Shown piece after piece: positions 9,097 through 15,981 of a DNA stretch of 64,000 bases. This DNA comes from CAMLHU01 sp049680185 (GTDB taxonomy: Bacteria; Gemmatimonadota; Gemmatimonadetes; Gemmatimonadales; GWC2-71-9). The stretch is taken from the NCBI GenBank assembly GCA_049680185.1, contig JBAUHI010000040.1, forward strand, positions 1 to 64,000. Reading direction: 5' to 3'. Position 1 is the first letter of the stretch, and every line of letters begins with the position of its first letter. The translations under genes were made by a program, and so were the position numbers. The notes below the pieces were generated by a model, which worked only from the letters and a program-made list of their open reading frames with translations, was not told the origin of the DNA and made no database searches.

Positions 9097-9757
9097 GCGA
9101 TCTTGGAGGCTGAGTTCACGTCAACCCCAGCACTACACAGCACCACACCACCACACCACCACGGAGAGCACGGAGGAACACGAAGAGGCACGGAGAAAAG
9201 CTATTTGGAGTGGTCTTGCGGGCGGAGTCCCGCGCGTGAACCCACAACACCAGTTGTTCTTCGTGTATCTCCGTGTCCGGAGCGCCGCGAGGGATGGTTG
9301 AGGCTGTCCCAGTCTTGACGTGGTCTCCGCCTCCAAGGACTGCCGCGGTTGCTCTTGGCGCAGGGGACCCCGCCTGCGAGACCACACAAACAGGCTTTCT
9401 CCGTGCCTCTTCGTGTTCCTTCGTGTTCTCCGTGGTGTAGTAGTGCTGTTGTTGGTCTGATGCGGGCTCAGGTGCATAGCCGCCTAAGGCTGTTGTGGCC
9501 GGGCGCACCGGATCCTGCACGCGAGACCACACCAAGAGGCTTTTCTCCGTGCCTCTTCGTGTGCCTCCGTGTTCTCCGTGGTGAAGTAGTGCTGTTCCGG
9601 ATCTGGTGTGATCCTCGCTACCTGGAACACGGACTGTTGTGCCGGGCGCACCGGACCCCGCCTGCGAGACCACACCAAGAGGCTTTTCTCCGTGCCTCTT
9701 CGTGTGCCTCCGTGTTCTCCGTGGTGAAGTCGTGCTGTTCTTGATGTGAGGCGGGGT
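9097..9757. repeat. Cluster of four copies of a dispersed repeat (one inverted, three direct)
   Basis: The 661-base gap has no gene. A unit of about 90 bases (core ttttctccgtgcctcttcgt, then gtgcctccgtgttctccgtg) occurs in one orientation near 9357-9450, 9500-9596 and 9645-9740, with spacings of about 146 and 143 bases, and in the opposite orientation at about 9157-9235. Each copy also carries a gaccccgcctgcgagaccac flank. The copies are not translated as far as I can tell; all reading frames through them give the low-quality HEEARRK-type peptides typical of this widespread repeat. Confidence 0.8.
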
Positions 9758-10063
9758 TCAGGCGCGCAGCCGTCGCAGAATGATCTCGATCGCGCGTTTG
9801 GGGTCGGCGGGGGCGGGGGCCACGAGGTCGACGATGGCGCGTCCTTCCTCGGGGATGGTATGGATCGCGAGATGGCCGCCGTGGCCTACCAGCACCACGG
9901 CGACGCCGCGGGGCCCCGACTTGGCCACCGGTGGTCCGTGGCCCTGGAGTCCCACCGCGCTGGCGGCGGCGATGACGAGGCCGGCGAGCGCATCGGCATC
10001 CCCCAGGCGGGGTGCGCCGAGTGCGGTGAGTTCGGTGTGGTGGTGGACGAAGGTGAGGGACAT
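9758..10063 (-). CDS. SpeD-like (S-adenosylmethionine decarboxylase fold) protein lacking key residues
   Basis: A 101-residue protein. The segment GVAVVLVGHGGHLAIHTIPE followed by EGRAIVDLV matches the core of prokaryotic AdoMet decarboxylase (in the Thermotoga enzyme GVVVISESHLTIHTWPEYG, from memory). The proton-donor His of IHT is kept, but the Ser that self-cleaves to form the pyruvoyl group is Gly, the Glu before it is Gly, and the catalytic Cys after the strand (FTCG) is absent (VAPAP). Self-processing to an active decarboxylase is therefore not expected. It is encoded 31 bases downstream of the cyclic-nucleotide-binding protein gene, on the same strand. The function is unknown: possibly a dead paralogue, a regulatory subunit like the eukaryotic prozyme, or a new activity. 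Confidence 0.72.
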   Translation of the reverse strand: MSLTFVHHHTELTALGAPRLGDADALAGLVIAAASAVGLQGHGPPVAKSGPRGVAVVLVGHGGHLAIHTIPEEGRAIVDLVAPAPADPKRAIEIILRRLRA

Positions 10064-10094
10064 CGGGGAGAACTGGGCCGCGGGTGCTGGCGGC

Positions 10095-10559
10095 TCAGAA
10101 CATCGACATCGCGAGCATCGCTCGGAGGTTGTCGTTGGTGGCGCGGAGTCGGGAGGAGAGGAGGCGGGTGACCGCCCAGAGGACCTTGTAGGCGATGTCG
10201 CGGTTGAAGTCGAGCAGCAGCTCGAACTCGGGCCGGGTGATCGTCAGAAGCGTGCAGGGCGAGTGGGCGATGGCGTCGGTGGAGCGTTCCGAGCGATCGA
10301 ACACCGACATCTCGCCGAAGCAGGTGCCGGCCTTGAGCACCGCCAGGGCCTCTTCACCGGCGCCCGGCACCGTGCGGCTGATGCGCACCTCGCCCTGCAC
10401 GATGACGAAGAGCCGGTTCCCAGGCTCCCCTTCTTTGAAGATCGACGCCGCAGCGTTGTACTTTTGTTCCTTGCAGATCTCGGCGACGCGCGCAAGCTCC
10501 CCCTCGTCGAGGTCGGCAAAGATCGCCGTTTTCTTGAGCAATTCGATGTGCGTCGTCAT
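10095..10559 (-). CDS. Cyclic-nucleotide-binding domain protein without DNA-binding domain
   Basis: A 154-residue protein that is almost entirely one Crp/Fnr-type effector domain. It begins LLKKTAIFADLDEGELARVA, has FKEGEPGNRLFVIVQGEVRI for the beta roll, and carries the phosphate-binding cassette region CFGEMSVFDRSERSTDAIA (the usual FGE...R(S/T)A). No helix-turn-helix follows, so it cannot act as a classical transcription factor; it probably gates a partner protein. The gene is divergent from the phosphatidyltransferase gene (23 bases between starts) and upstream of the SpeD-like gene. Confidence 0.88.
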   Translation of the reverse strand: MTTHIELLKKTAIFADLDEGELARVAEICKEQKYNAAASIFKEGEPGNRLFVIVQGEVRISRTVPGAGEEALAVLKAGTCFGEMSVFDRSERSTDAIAHSPCTLLTITRPEFELLLDFNRDIAYKVLWAVTRLLSSRLRATNDNLRAMLAMSMF

Positions 10560-10582
10560 GGTGGACCTGGTCTGGAGGTCGA

Positions 10583-11137
10583 GTGACCGAAGCTACCCCC
10601 CGCCCGGTACCCGGGCAAGAGCGGCGGGCCTTCGGGCCGGCGGATCTCCTCACGCTGTCCCGGATCCCGCTGGCCATCGCGTTCCTGCGGGTGGACCTGC
10701 CGCTGGCGCGGCTGGCCATCCTGGCCGCCGCGGCGCTCAGCGACCTGCTCGATGGCGCCATCGCACGGCGCTACGGGGGGTCGCGCTTCGGGGCGGTCCT
10801 CGATCCGATCACCGACAAGCTCTTCATGGCGGCCGCCTTCGTGGTGGTGCTGCTGAGCGGACGGCTCAGCTGGTACGAGGTCGTGGGCGTGCTCCTGCGG
10901 GACGTCGTGGCCACCATCGCATTCCTGGTGTGGGCGGTGTCGGGGCGGCCCGCATCGGTGCCGGCGCGCCTGGGCGGGAAGGCGGTGACGTTGGGCCAGG
11001 TGTTGACCCTCGTCGCCTTCCTCCTCGAGTCGCCGCTGCTGCAGGAACTCGCCTGGGCCACTGCGGCCATCGCGCTGTACGCCATCTATGATTATGCCCG
11101 CGCCGTCCCCCTCGACCGACGGCCCCTCGGTACCTGA
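10583..11137 (+). CDS. CDP-alcohol phosphatidyltransferase family protein (PgsA/Cls-like)
   Basis: A 184-residue integral membrane enzyme that would transfer a phosphatidyl group from CDP-diacylglycerol to an alcohol, for example glycerol 3-phosphate. The active-site signature is present: DLLDGAIARRYGGSRFGAVL followed by DPITDK. By my count only seven residues separate AR from the next Gly, where the classical signature has eight; all acidic residues are kept. Several hydrophobic segments fill the rest. The start is a GTG at 10583 preceded by CTGGAGG. The sequence does not distinguish phosphatidylglycerophosphate synthase from related enzymes. The OsmC gene follows after 15 bases. Confidence 0.87.
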   Translation: MTEATPRPVPGQERRAFGPADLLTLSRIPLAIAFLRVDLPLARLAILAAAALSDLLDGAIARRYGGSRFGAVLDPITDKLFMAAAFVVVLLSGRLSWYEVVGVLLRDVVATIAFLVWAVSGRPASVPARLGGKAVTLGQVLTLVAFLLESPLLQELAWATAAIALYAIYDYARAVPLDRRPLGT

Positions 11138-11152
11138 CCTTCGCTCGGAGCC

Positions 11153-11566
11153 ATGATGACCCAGGAGATCAAGCACGTCATCCTCGACTGGTTGGGAGAA
11201 CTCCGCTTTGCCGGCGGTGAACCCGCGGGCCCCAAGAGCTTCATCGATGCCGACAACGCCGCCGCCCCCGGCCCGATGCTGACACTCCTCCTGGCGGCCG
11301 CGTCCTGCACCGCGAGCGATGTGCTGATCGTGCTGAAGAAGAAGCGGGTGACCGTGACCACGCTGTCCCTCGACGTGGCTGGCACTCGGCGGGAGCAGGA
11401 GCCACGACGCTACGTGGCGATCCACTTCACGTACCGCCTGGCGGGCGATGGGCTCGATGAGGCCAAGGCCCGCCACGCGATCGACCTCTCGATCGAGAAG
11501 TACTGCTCGGTGCTTCACTCGCTCGCCCCGGACATCGCGGTCACCTATGACCTCCAGCTGGGGTGA
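11153..11566 (+). CDS. OsmC-family peroxide-reductase-like protein
   Basis: A 137-residue OsmC/Ohr-type protein. The two family cysteines are in place: LAAASCTASDV near residue 62 and EKYCSVLHSL near residue 119. The latter is in the typical Ile-Glu-Lys-Tyr-Cys-Ser context. These proteins reduce organic hydroperoxides with thiols, or bind small thiol-active compounds, in the cytoplasm. The start could be at 11153 or at the next Met, 11156. The gene lies 15 bases after the phosphatidyltransferase gene and its 3-prime end overlaps the following exported protein gene by 20 bases. Confidence 0.9.
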   Translation: MMTQEIKHVILDWLGELRFAGGEPAGPKSFIDADNAAAPGPMLTLLLAAASCTASDVLIVLKKKRVTVTTLSLDVAGTRREQEPRRYVAIHFTYRLAGDGLDEAKARHAIDLSIEKYCSVLHSLAPDIAVTYDLQLG

Positions 11567-12005
11567 GCGAGCGCTCCTCCTCACCGGCCTGATCGCGGGC
11601 ATCACCGCACGGCCGGCCGCGGCGCAGGTCCGTCGGGAGCTTGGTGTCGAGGGGGTGGCGCTCGCGGCAGACCCCGCATTCACGGGGGCCGGATTCTGGG
11701 GCGCGGTCAGGCCGTCGGAGCGATTACGGCTGGGCCTCGCCGTCCTGGGTGGGGCGCGCCGGGGCGCGGCGGTCCGCGGTGAGGTGGTCGCCCATTTCCT
11801 GCTCGACCCCGCGCGGCGGCATGGCGCAGGGCTCTACGCCGGTGGCGGAGTGGCGGCGGAATCGGGACCGCGGGGACAGGCGTGGATCGTCGCCGTCCTC
11901 GGGCTCGAAGGGGATCCGGGAGGACGCTCGGGGTGGGTGGTGGAACTCGGCGTTGGCGGCGGGGTGCGTCTCGGCGTCGGGTGGCGGTGGCGTCGCGGTG
12001 GCTGA
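11547..12005 (+). CDS. Small exported protein of unknown function
   Basis: I do not recognise this 152-residue protein. From the ATG at 11547 it has a good Sec signal peptide (ALLLTGLIAGITARPAAAQ), and the mature part is Gly/Arg/Val-rich with alternating hydrophobic stretches (LYAGGGVAAESG, VVELGVGGGVRLGVGWRWRR), resembling a small outer-membrane beta-barrel. The ATG overlaps the end of the OsmC gene by 20 bases in another frame, which suggests translational coupling. The barrel idea is inference from composition only. Confidence 0.6.
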   Translation: MTSSWGERALLLTGLIAGITARPAAAQVRRELGVEGVALAADPAFTGAGFWGAVRPSERLRLGLAVLGGARRGAAVRGEVVAHFLLDPARRHGAGLYAGGGVAAESGPRGQAWIVAVLGLEGDPGGRSGWVVELGVGGGVRLGVGWRWRRGG

Positions 12006-12071
12006 TCCCGGAACGAAGACGGCGCCCCGCGAGTTGCGGGACGCCGTGGAACTGCAGGTGCTGGTCCGGCC

Positions 12072-12344
12072 CTACTCGGCCGACGCGCCCACCGGCTGGG
12101 GCATCCGGGAGACCACCGGCTGGCAGTAGCGCTCGCCCAGGGTACGAACCTGCGCCACTTCTTCCGGGGTCAGTTCCTCGTACCGCTCGGCGAGGTACAG
12201 CATCGTGTCATCGAACCAATCCTTCTGGTGCTCGGGTTCCGCTTCCATCACTCCGCAGCGCAGGATATGGCTGAAGAGCTCGTCGCGCGCCTGGTCGAAC
12301 GCGGACGGGCCGGTGGTCGGTCGCCGAGGCTTCTTCTTGGACAT
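12072..12344 (-). CDS. Small conserved-looking hypothetical protein
   Basis: A 90-residue soluble protein with a basic start (MSKKKPRRPTT) and an acidic helical body (DQARDELFSHILRCGVMEAE, LYLAERYEELTPEEVAQVRT). The start at 12344 is supported by an AAGGAG site 8-13 bases upstream on the minus strand. I cannot assign a family. It is convergent with the upstream exported protein gene and divergent from the next small gene. Confidence 0.7.
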   Translation of the reverse strand: MSKKKPRRPTTGPSAFDQARDELFSHILRCGVMEAEPEHQKDWFDDTMLYLAERYEELTPEEVAQVRTLGERYCQPVVSRMPQPVGASAE

Positions 12345-12478
12345 TAACAGCGCTCCTTGCGCGTCATGGGGTGGTGCACAGCCACCAATATACAAAGGAA
12401 TGGATCCGTAATGCAGTGGGGCGCCGCTCCGCGATTACATTTGGGGCGTTGGCCGATCCCGGCCAAGGAGGTGGGGCG

Positions 12479-12781
12479 ATGTCCGAGCATGATCAGGTGT
12501 ATGACAGCGAACGGGAGCGGCTCCTTCGGGCGCGGCTTCTCGAGGTCGCGGAGCGGATCCGGGAGATGGAAGTGCGCGGCGAGCTGCTGGCCAAGGTCCC
12601 CGAACTCCTCCGATTGCTGGGCGAGGCACGCAGCGAACTGTTCCATTATGAAGTGCGGGTCACCTATGACACCCCGGAACTCGCGGAGCACCGCAAGCTG
12701 GTGGAGCGGGCCCGAGAGGGGTGGACTCCTGAAGACAATGGAGACGAAGACCTTCCATGGCGCAACAGACCGGCGGACTGA
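12479..12781 (+). CDS. Small helical hypothetical protein
   Basis: A 100-residue soluble protein, highly charged and helical (RLLRARLLEVAERIREMEVR), ending in an acidic tail (PEDNGDEDLPWRN). The start at 12479 has a strong AAGGAGG site 8-14 bases upstream. The 3-prime end overlaps the start of the DsbA-like gene by 25 bases in another frame, so it heads the DsbA-VKOR-Kup operon. I do not recognise a family; a short coiled coil is plausible. Confidence 0.75.
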   Translation: MSEHDQVYDSERERLLRARLLEVAERIREMEVRGELLAKVPELLRLLGEARSELFHYEVRVTYDTPELAEHRKLVERAREGWTPEDNGDEDLPWRNRPAD

Positions 12782-13464
12782 CGCAGTTCTACAAGTGGCT
12801 TGCGGCCCTCGCGCTCATTGGCATCGGCGTGATCGCGTGGTTGGTGCTGCGGCCCACGCCGGTGAGCATCCCGGCCAATGTCGTGGTCACGGCGGCCGAT
12901 ACGACCGGGTTCTCCGGCTACTACCTCGGCTCGGATAGTGCGCCGGTGATGATCACCGAGTACGGCGACTACCAGTGCCCCCTCTGCGCCAGCTGGGACG
13001 GGGTGCAGTTCCCCGCCGTGCGGGAGCAGCTCATCAACACCGGCAAGCTGCGCTGGCGCTATCGGGACTGGCCCATCGACCAGCTCCATCGCTGGACACG
13101 CGTGGCCTCGCACGCCGCGGCCTGCGCCGCCGAGCAGGGCAAGTACTGGCAGATGCACGAGGCGCTCTTCGTCTGGCAGAGCACCTGGGCGTTCTCGTCC
13201 CACGCGCCGTCGCTCATCCACGACTACGCAGTGCAGGCCGGCATCGACGGCACGAAGTACGACGAGTGCATGGCGTCGAAGAAGTACGCTGGCCGCATCC
13301 AGGCCTCGTTCAACGAGGGTGAGGCCATCGGCGTGGACGCCACGCCGTCGTTCGTGATCGGCGGGCGGCTCTACGCCGGTGTCGACCACATGAGCTCCGA
13401 CGAGATCGGGAAGCTGGTCGATTCGATCATCGCCGCCCGGCCGAAGCCCACGACCACGCGGTGA
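12757..13464 (+). CDS. Membrane-anchored DsbA-like thiol oxidoreductase
   Basis: A 235-residue protein with one N-terminal membrane segment (residues about 14-30, LAALALIGIGVIAWLVLRPT) and a thioredoxin-fold DsbA-like domain on the outer side. The active site is CPLC in ITEYGDYQCPLCASW; the cis-Pro region is GVDATPSFVIGGRLYAG. It would introduce disulfide bonds into exported proteins. The next gene, a VKOR homologue overlapping by 4 bases, is the expected re-oxidising partner, a pairing well known in bacteria without DsbB. Substrates are unknown, but the many exported proteins in this window contain few cysteines. Confidence 0.93.
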   Translation: MAQQTGGLTQFYKWLAALALIGIGVIAWLVLRPTPVSIPANVVVTAADTTGFSGYYLGSDSAPVMITEYGDYQCPLCASWDGVQFPAVREQLINTGKLRWRYRDWPIDQLHRWTRVASHAAACAAEQGKYWQMHEALFVWQSTWAFSSHAPSLIHDYAVQAGIDGTKYDECMASKKYAGRIQASFNEGEAIGVDATPSFVIGGRLYAGVDHMSSDEIGKLVDSIIAARPKPTTTR

Positions 13465-13898
13465 AGCACCGGATGGCGGCGGGGCTCCTGAGCCTCCTCG
13501 GATTCTTCGTGGCGCTCTATCTGTACCTCTACAAGATCGGGCTCATCGGCACCCTCGCCTGCGGCACCGGCGGGTGCGAGACGGTGCAGATGAGCCCGTG
13601 GAGCCGGTTCCTTGGCGTCGAAGTGTCGCTCTACGGCGTGCTCGGATACGCGGTCCTCCTGGCGCTCGCGCTCGTGGCGCTCCAGGCCGGTGGCGTGCGG
13701 CGCCATTGGAGCGACCGGCTCATCCTCCTGGGCTCGGGCGCCGGGGTCCTCTTCACCGCCTATCTCACAGCACTCGAGCTCTTCGTCATTCACGCCATTT
13801 GCCGCTGGTGCGTCGGTTCGGCGGTGATCATCACTGCGATCTTCGTGGTCTCGCTGCTGGGACGGCGGGCCGCGAGCCCGACCGGGTCGACCGGCTGA
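13461..13898 (+). CDS. Vitamin K epoxide reductase (VKOR)-family quinone-linked disulfide oxidase
   Basis: A 145-residue four-helix membrane protein. It has both expected cysteine pairs: the loop pair in LACGTGGCETV and the redox-active CxxC in HAICRWCVGSA near residue 111. VKOR passes electrons from DsbA-like proteins to quinones in the inner membrane. The GTG start at 13461 overlaps the TGA of the DsbA-like gene (GTGA), so the pair is translationally coupled; an alternative ATG lies at codon 5. This operon structure strongly supports a DsbA/VKOR disulfide relay. Confidence 0.94.
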   Translation: MKHRMAAGLLSLLGFFVALYLYLYKIGLIGTLACGTGGCETVQMSPWSRFLGVEVSLYGVLGYAVLLALALVALQAGGVRRHWSDRLILLGSGAGVLFTAYLTALELFVIHAICRWCVGSAVIITAIFVVSLLGRRAASPTGSTG

Positions 13899-13903
13899 GG
13901 GCA

Positions 13904-15817
13904 ATGTCAGACGATACCCGGCAGGGGCCCGCCGGATCGGCGCTGGCCGGACTCTCGCTCGGCGCGCTCGGCGTGGTGTACGGGGACATCGGCACGAGCC
14001 CGCTCTACGCGCTGACCGAATGCTTCCACGGCGAGCACGGGGTCCCGCCCACCCCTGAGAACATCTTCAGCGTCCTCTCGCTGGTGTTCTGGGCCCTCAC
14101 CTTCGTCGTGACCTTCAAGTACCTCCTTTTCGTGATGCGGGCCGACAACCGAGGCGAGGGCGGGATCCTCGCCCTCTTCGCGCTGGTGCGGCCTCGCGGC
14201 GGAAGCCACCGTCGGGCGTGGCTGATCGTCGGCCTGGGCCTCTTCGGTGCCGCACTCCTCTACGGCGATGGCATCATCACACCCGCGATCACCGTGCTGG
14301 GCGCCGTCGAAGGGATCAGCGTCGCGACGCCGGCGTTCCAGCATCTGGTGGTGCCATTCAGCGTGGGCATCCTGGTGGCGCTCTTCTGGCTCCAGAAACG
14401 CGGCACCGCCGTCATCGGCCGGGTCTTCGGTCCGGTGATGCTGGTGTGGTTCCTGTCGATCGCGGCTTTGGGTGTCCGCGGGATCCTGATGCATCCGGCC
14501 ATCCTCCGCGGACTCGACCCACGGCTCGGCATCGACCTCTTCCTCCGCGACGGCACCGCCGGCTTCCTCGTGCTGGGCGGCGTGGTGCTGGTGGTGACCG
14601 GGGCCGAGGCGCTGTATGCGGATATGGGGCACTTCGGGAAGCGCCCCATCCGGTTCGCGTGGATGGTGCTGGTGCTCCCGGCGCTCGTCCTCAACTACTT
14701 CGGCCAGTCGGCCAACCTCCTGGTCCATCCGGATGCCATCCGGAATCCGTTCTACGCGCTGGTGCCCGATTGGGCGCTCTACCCGATGATCGTGGTGGCG
14801 ACCCTCGCCGCCATCGTGGCCTCGCAGGCGCTCATCTCCGGCGCGTTCTCGCTCACCCGCCAGGCGGTGCAGCTGGGCTACGCCCCCCGGGTCACCATCG
14901 TCCACACCTCGAGCACCGAGATCGGCCAGATCTACATCCCGGAGGTCAACAGCGCCCTCGCGGTGGCGTGCGTGGCGCTGGTGCTCGGTTTCCGGTCGTC
15001 GTCGGCACTCGCAGCGGCCTACGGCATCGCCGTCACCGGCACGATGATCATCACCAGCATCCTCTTCTATCAGGTGGCCGTGCGCCGGTGGCGGTGGCCG
15101 GAGTGGCAGGCGCTCGGCCTCACGACGCTCTTCCTCATCGTGGACGTGGCGTTCTTCGGGGCCAATATCGTCAAGATCAGCGACGGCGGGTGGTTCCCCC
15201 TGGGCGTCGCGGCCGTCGTGTACACGCTCATGACCACGTGGAAGAAGGGTCGGGATTTCCTCGCCGCATTCTCCCGCGAGAACTCGCTGCCGATGGCGCT
15301 CTTCCTCGATGACGTCCGCCAACGGAAGCCCGCCCGCGTCCCGGGGACGGCGGTGTTCATGTGCTCCGACCCGGGTGGTGCGCCGCCGGTCCTGCTCCAT
15401 CACCTCAAGCACAACAAGATGCTGCACGAGCGGGTCATCCTCGTCTCGCTGATCAACGAAGAGATCCCCCAGGTCCCGGACGCCGAACGGGTGACGTACT
15501 CGGAACTCGGCGAAGGCTTTGACCAGGTCGTGGCCCGGTACGGGTTCATGGAGACCCCGAACGTCCCGGAGCTCCTCCATTCGCTGCAGCAGCGGGCGGG
15601 CGCCGATCCGGCGCGCCTGGCACAGGCCGCCGTCAAGCCGCTCGACACCACGTTCTATCTCGGTCGGGAGACCCTGCTGGCGGACGGCCCATCGCGGATG
15701 GCGCATTGGCGCAAGCGTCTGTTCATCGTCATGGCCCGGAACGCCGTGTCGGCGTCGAGCTTCTTCGCGCTCCCACCCAACCGGGTCGTCGAGATGGGGG
15801 CGCAGATACAACTCTAG
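13904..15817 (+). CDS. kup: Kup-family low-affinity potassium uptake protein
   Basis: A 637-residue secondary potassium transporter, close to the length of Escherichia coli Kup. The N-terminal signature GVVYGDIGTSPLYALTE is intact, followed by about 12 membrane segments and a cytoplasmic C-terminal domain (from about residue 470) ending ARNAVSASSFFALPPNRVVE, typical for the family. Uptake is proton-coupled. The ATG at 13904 lies 5 bases after the VKOR stop; the open frame continues upstream only as a shadow of the VKOR gene. Why it is cotranscribed with disulfide-forming genes is unclear. Confidence 0.95.
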   Translation: MSDDTRQGPAGSALAGLSLGALGVVYGDIGTSPLYALTECFHGEHGVPPTPENIFSVLSLVFWALTFVVTFKYLLFVMRADNRGEGGILALFALVRPRGGSHRRAWLIVGLGLFGAALLYGDGIITPAITVLGAVEGISVATPAFQHLVVPFSVGILVALFWLQKRGTAVIGRVFGPVMLVWFLSIAALGVRGILMHPAILRGLDPRLGIDLFLRDGTAGFLVLGGVVLVVTGAEALYADMGHFGKRPIRFAWMVLVLPALVLNYFGQSANLLVHPDAIRNPFYALVPDWALYPMIVVATLAAIVASQALISGAFSLTRQAVQLGYAPRVTIVHTSSTEIGQIYIPEVNSALAVACVALVLGFRSSSALAAAYGIAVTGTMIITSILFYQVAVRRWRWPEWQALGLTTLFLIVDVAFFGANIVKISDGGWFPLGVAAVVYTLMTTWKKGRDFLAAFSRENSLPMALFLDDVRQRKPARVPGTAVFMCSDPGGAPPVLLHHLKHNKMLHERVILVSLINEEIPQVPDAERVTYSELGEGFDQVVARYGFMETPNVPELLHSLQQRAGADPARLAQAAVKPLDTTFYLGRETLLADGPSRMAHWRKRLFIVMARNAVSASSFFALPPNRVVEMGAQIQL

Positions 15818-15818
15818 C

Positions 15819-15972
15819 TATCAGCTATCAGGCATCAGCTATCAGCTATCAGCAATAAGCCGACAGCACGTTGCAGTCCGGTGTCGTCGTTAGCTTCGCG
15901 ATAGCCGATAGCCGATAGCCGATAGCCGATAGCCGATAGCCGACAGCCGATAGCCGACAGCCGATAGCCGAA
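15819..15972. repeat. Two facing heptamer arrays between convergent kup and acs
   Basis: About five units of agctatc (15816-15851) are followed after 50 bases by about ten units of gatagcc (15899-15969). The second unit is the reverse complement of ggctatc, so the arrays form an imperfect inverted pair able to fold into a long hairpin. They fill the whole spacer between two convergent stops and may act as a bidirectional terminator. Confidence 0.85.
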
Positions 15973-15981
15973 CGCTGCCCC

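Noticed and set aside
9097..9757. Several short proteins with ENTKEHEEARRK-type sequence
   Set aside because: They are translations of a widespread dispersed repeat on both strands and have no start signals or composition of real genes.
15819..15972. CRISPR array
   Set aside because: Units are 7 bases with no unique spacers and no cas genes; it is a heptamer tandem array.
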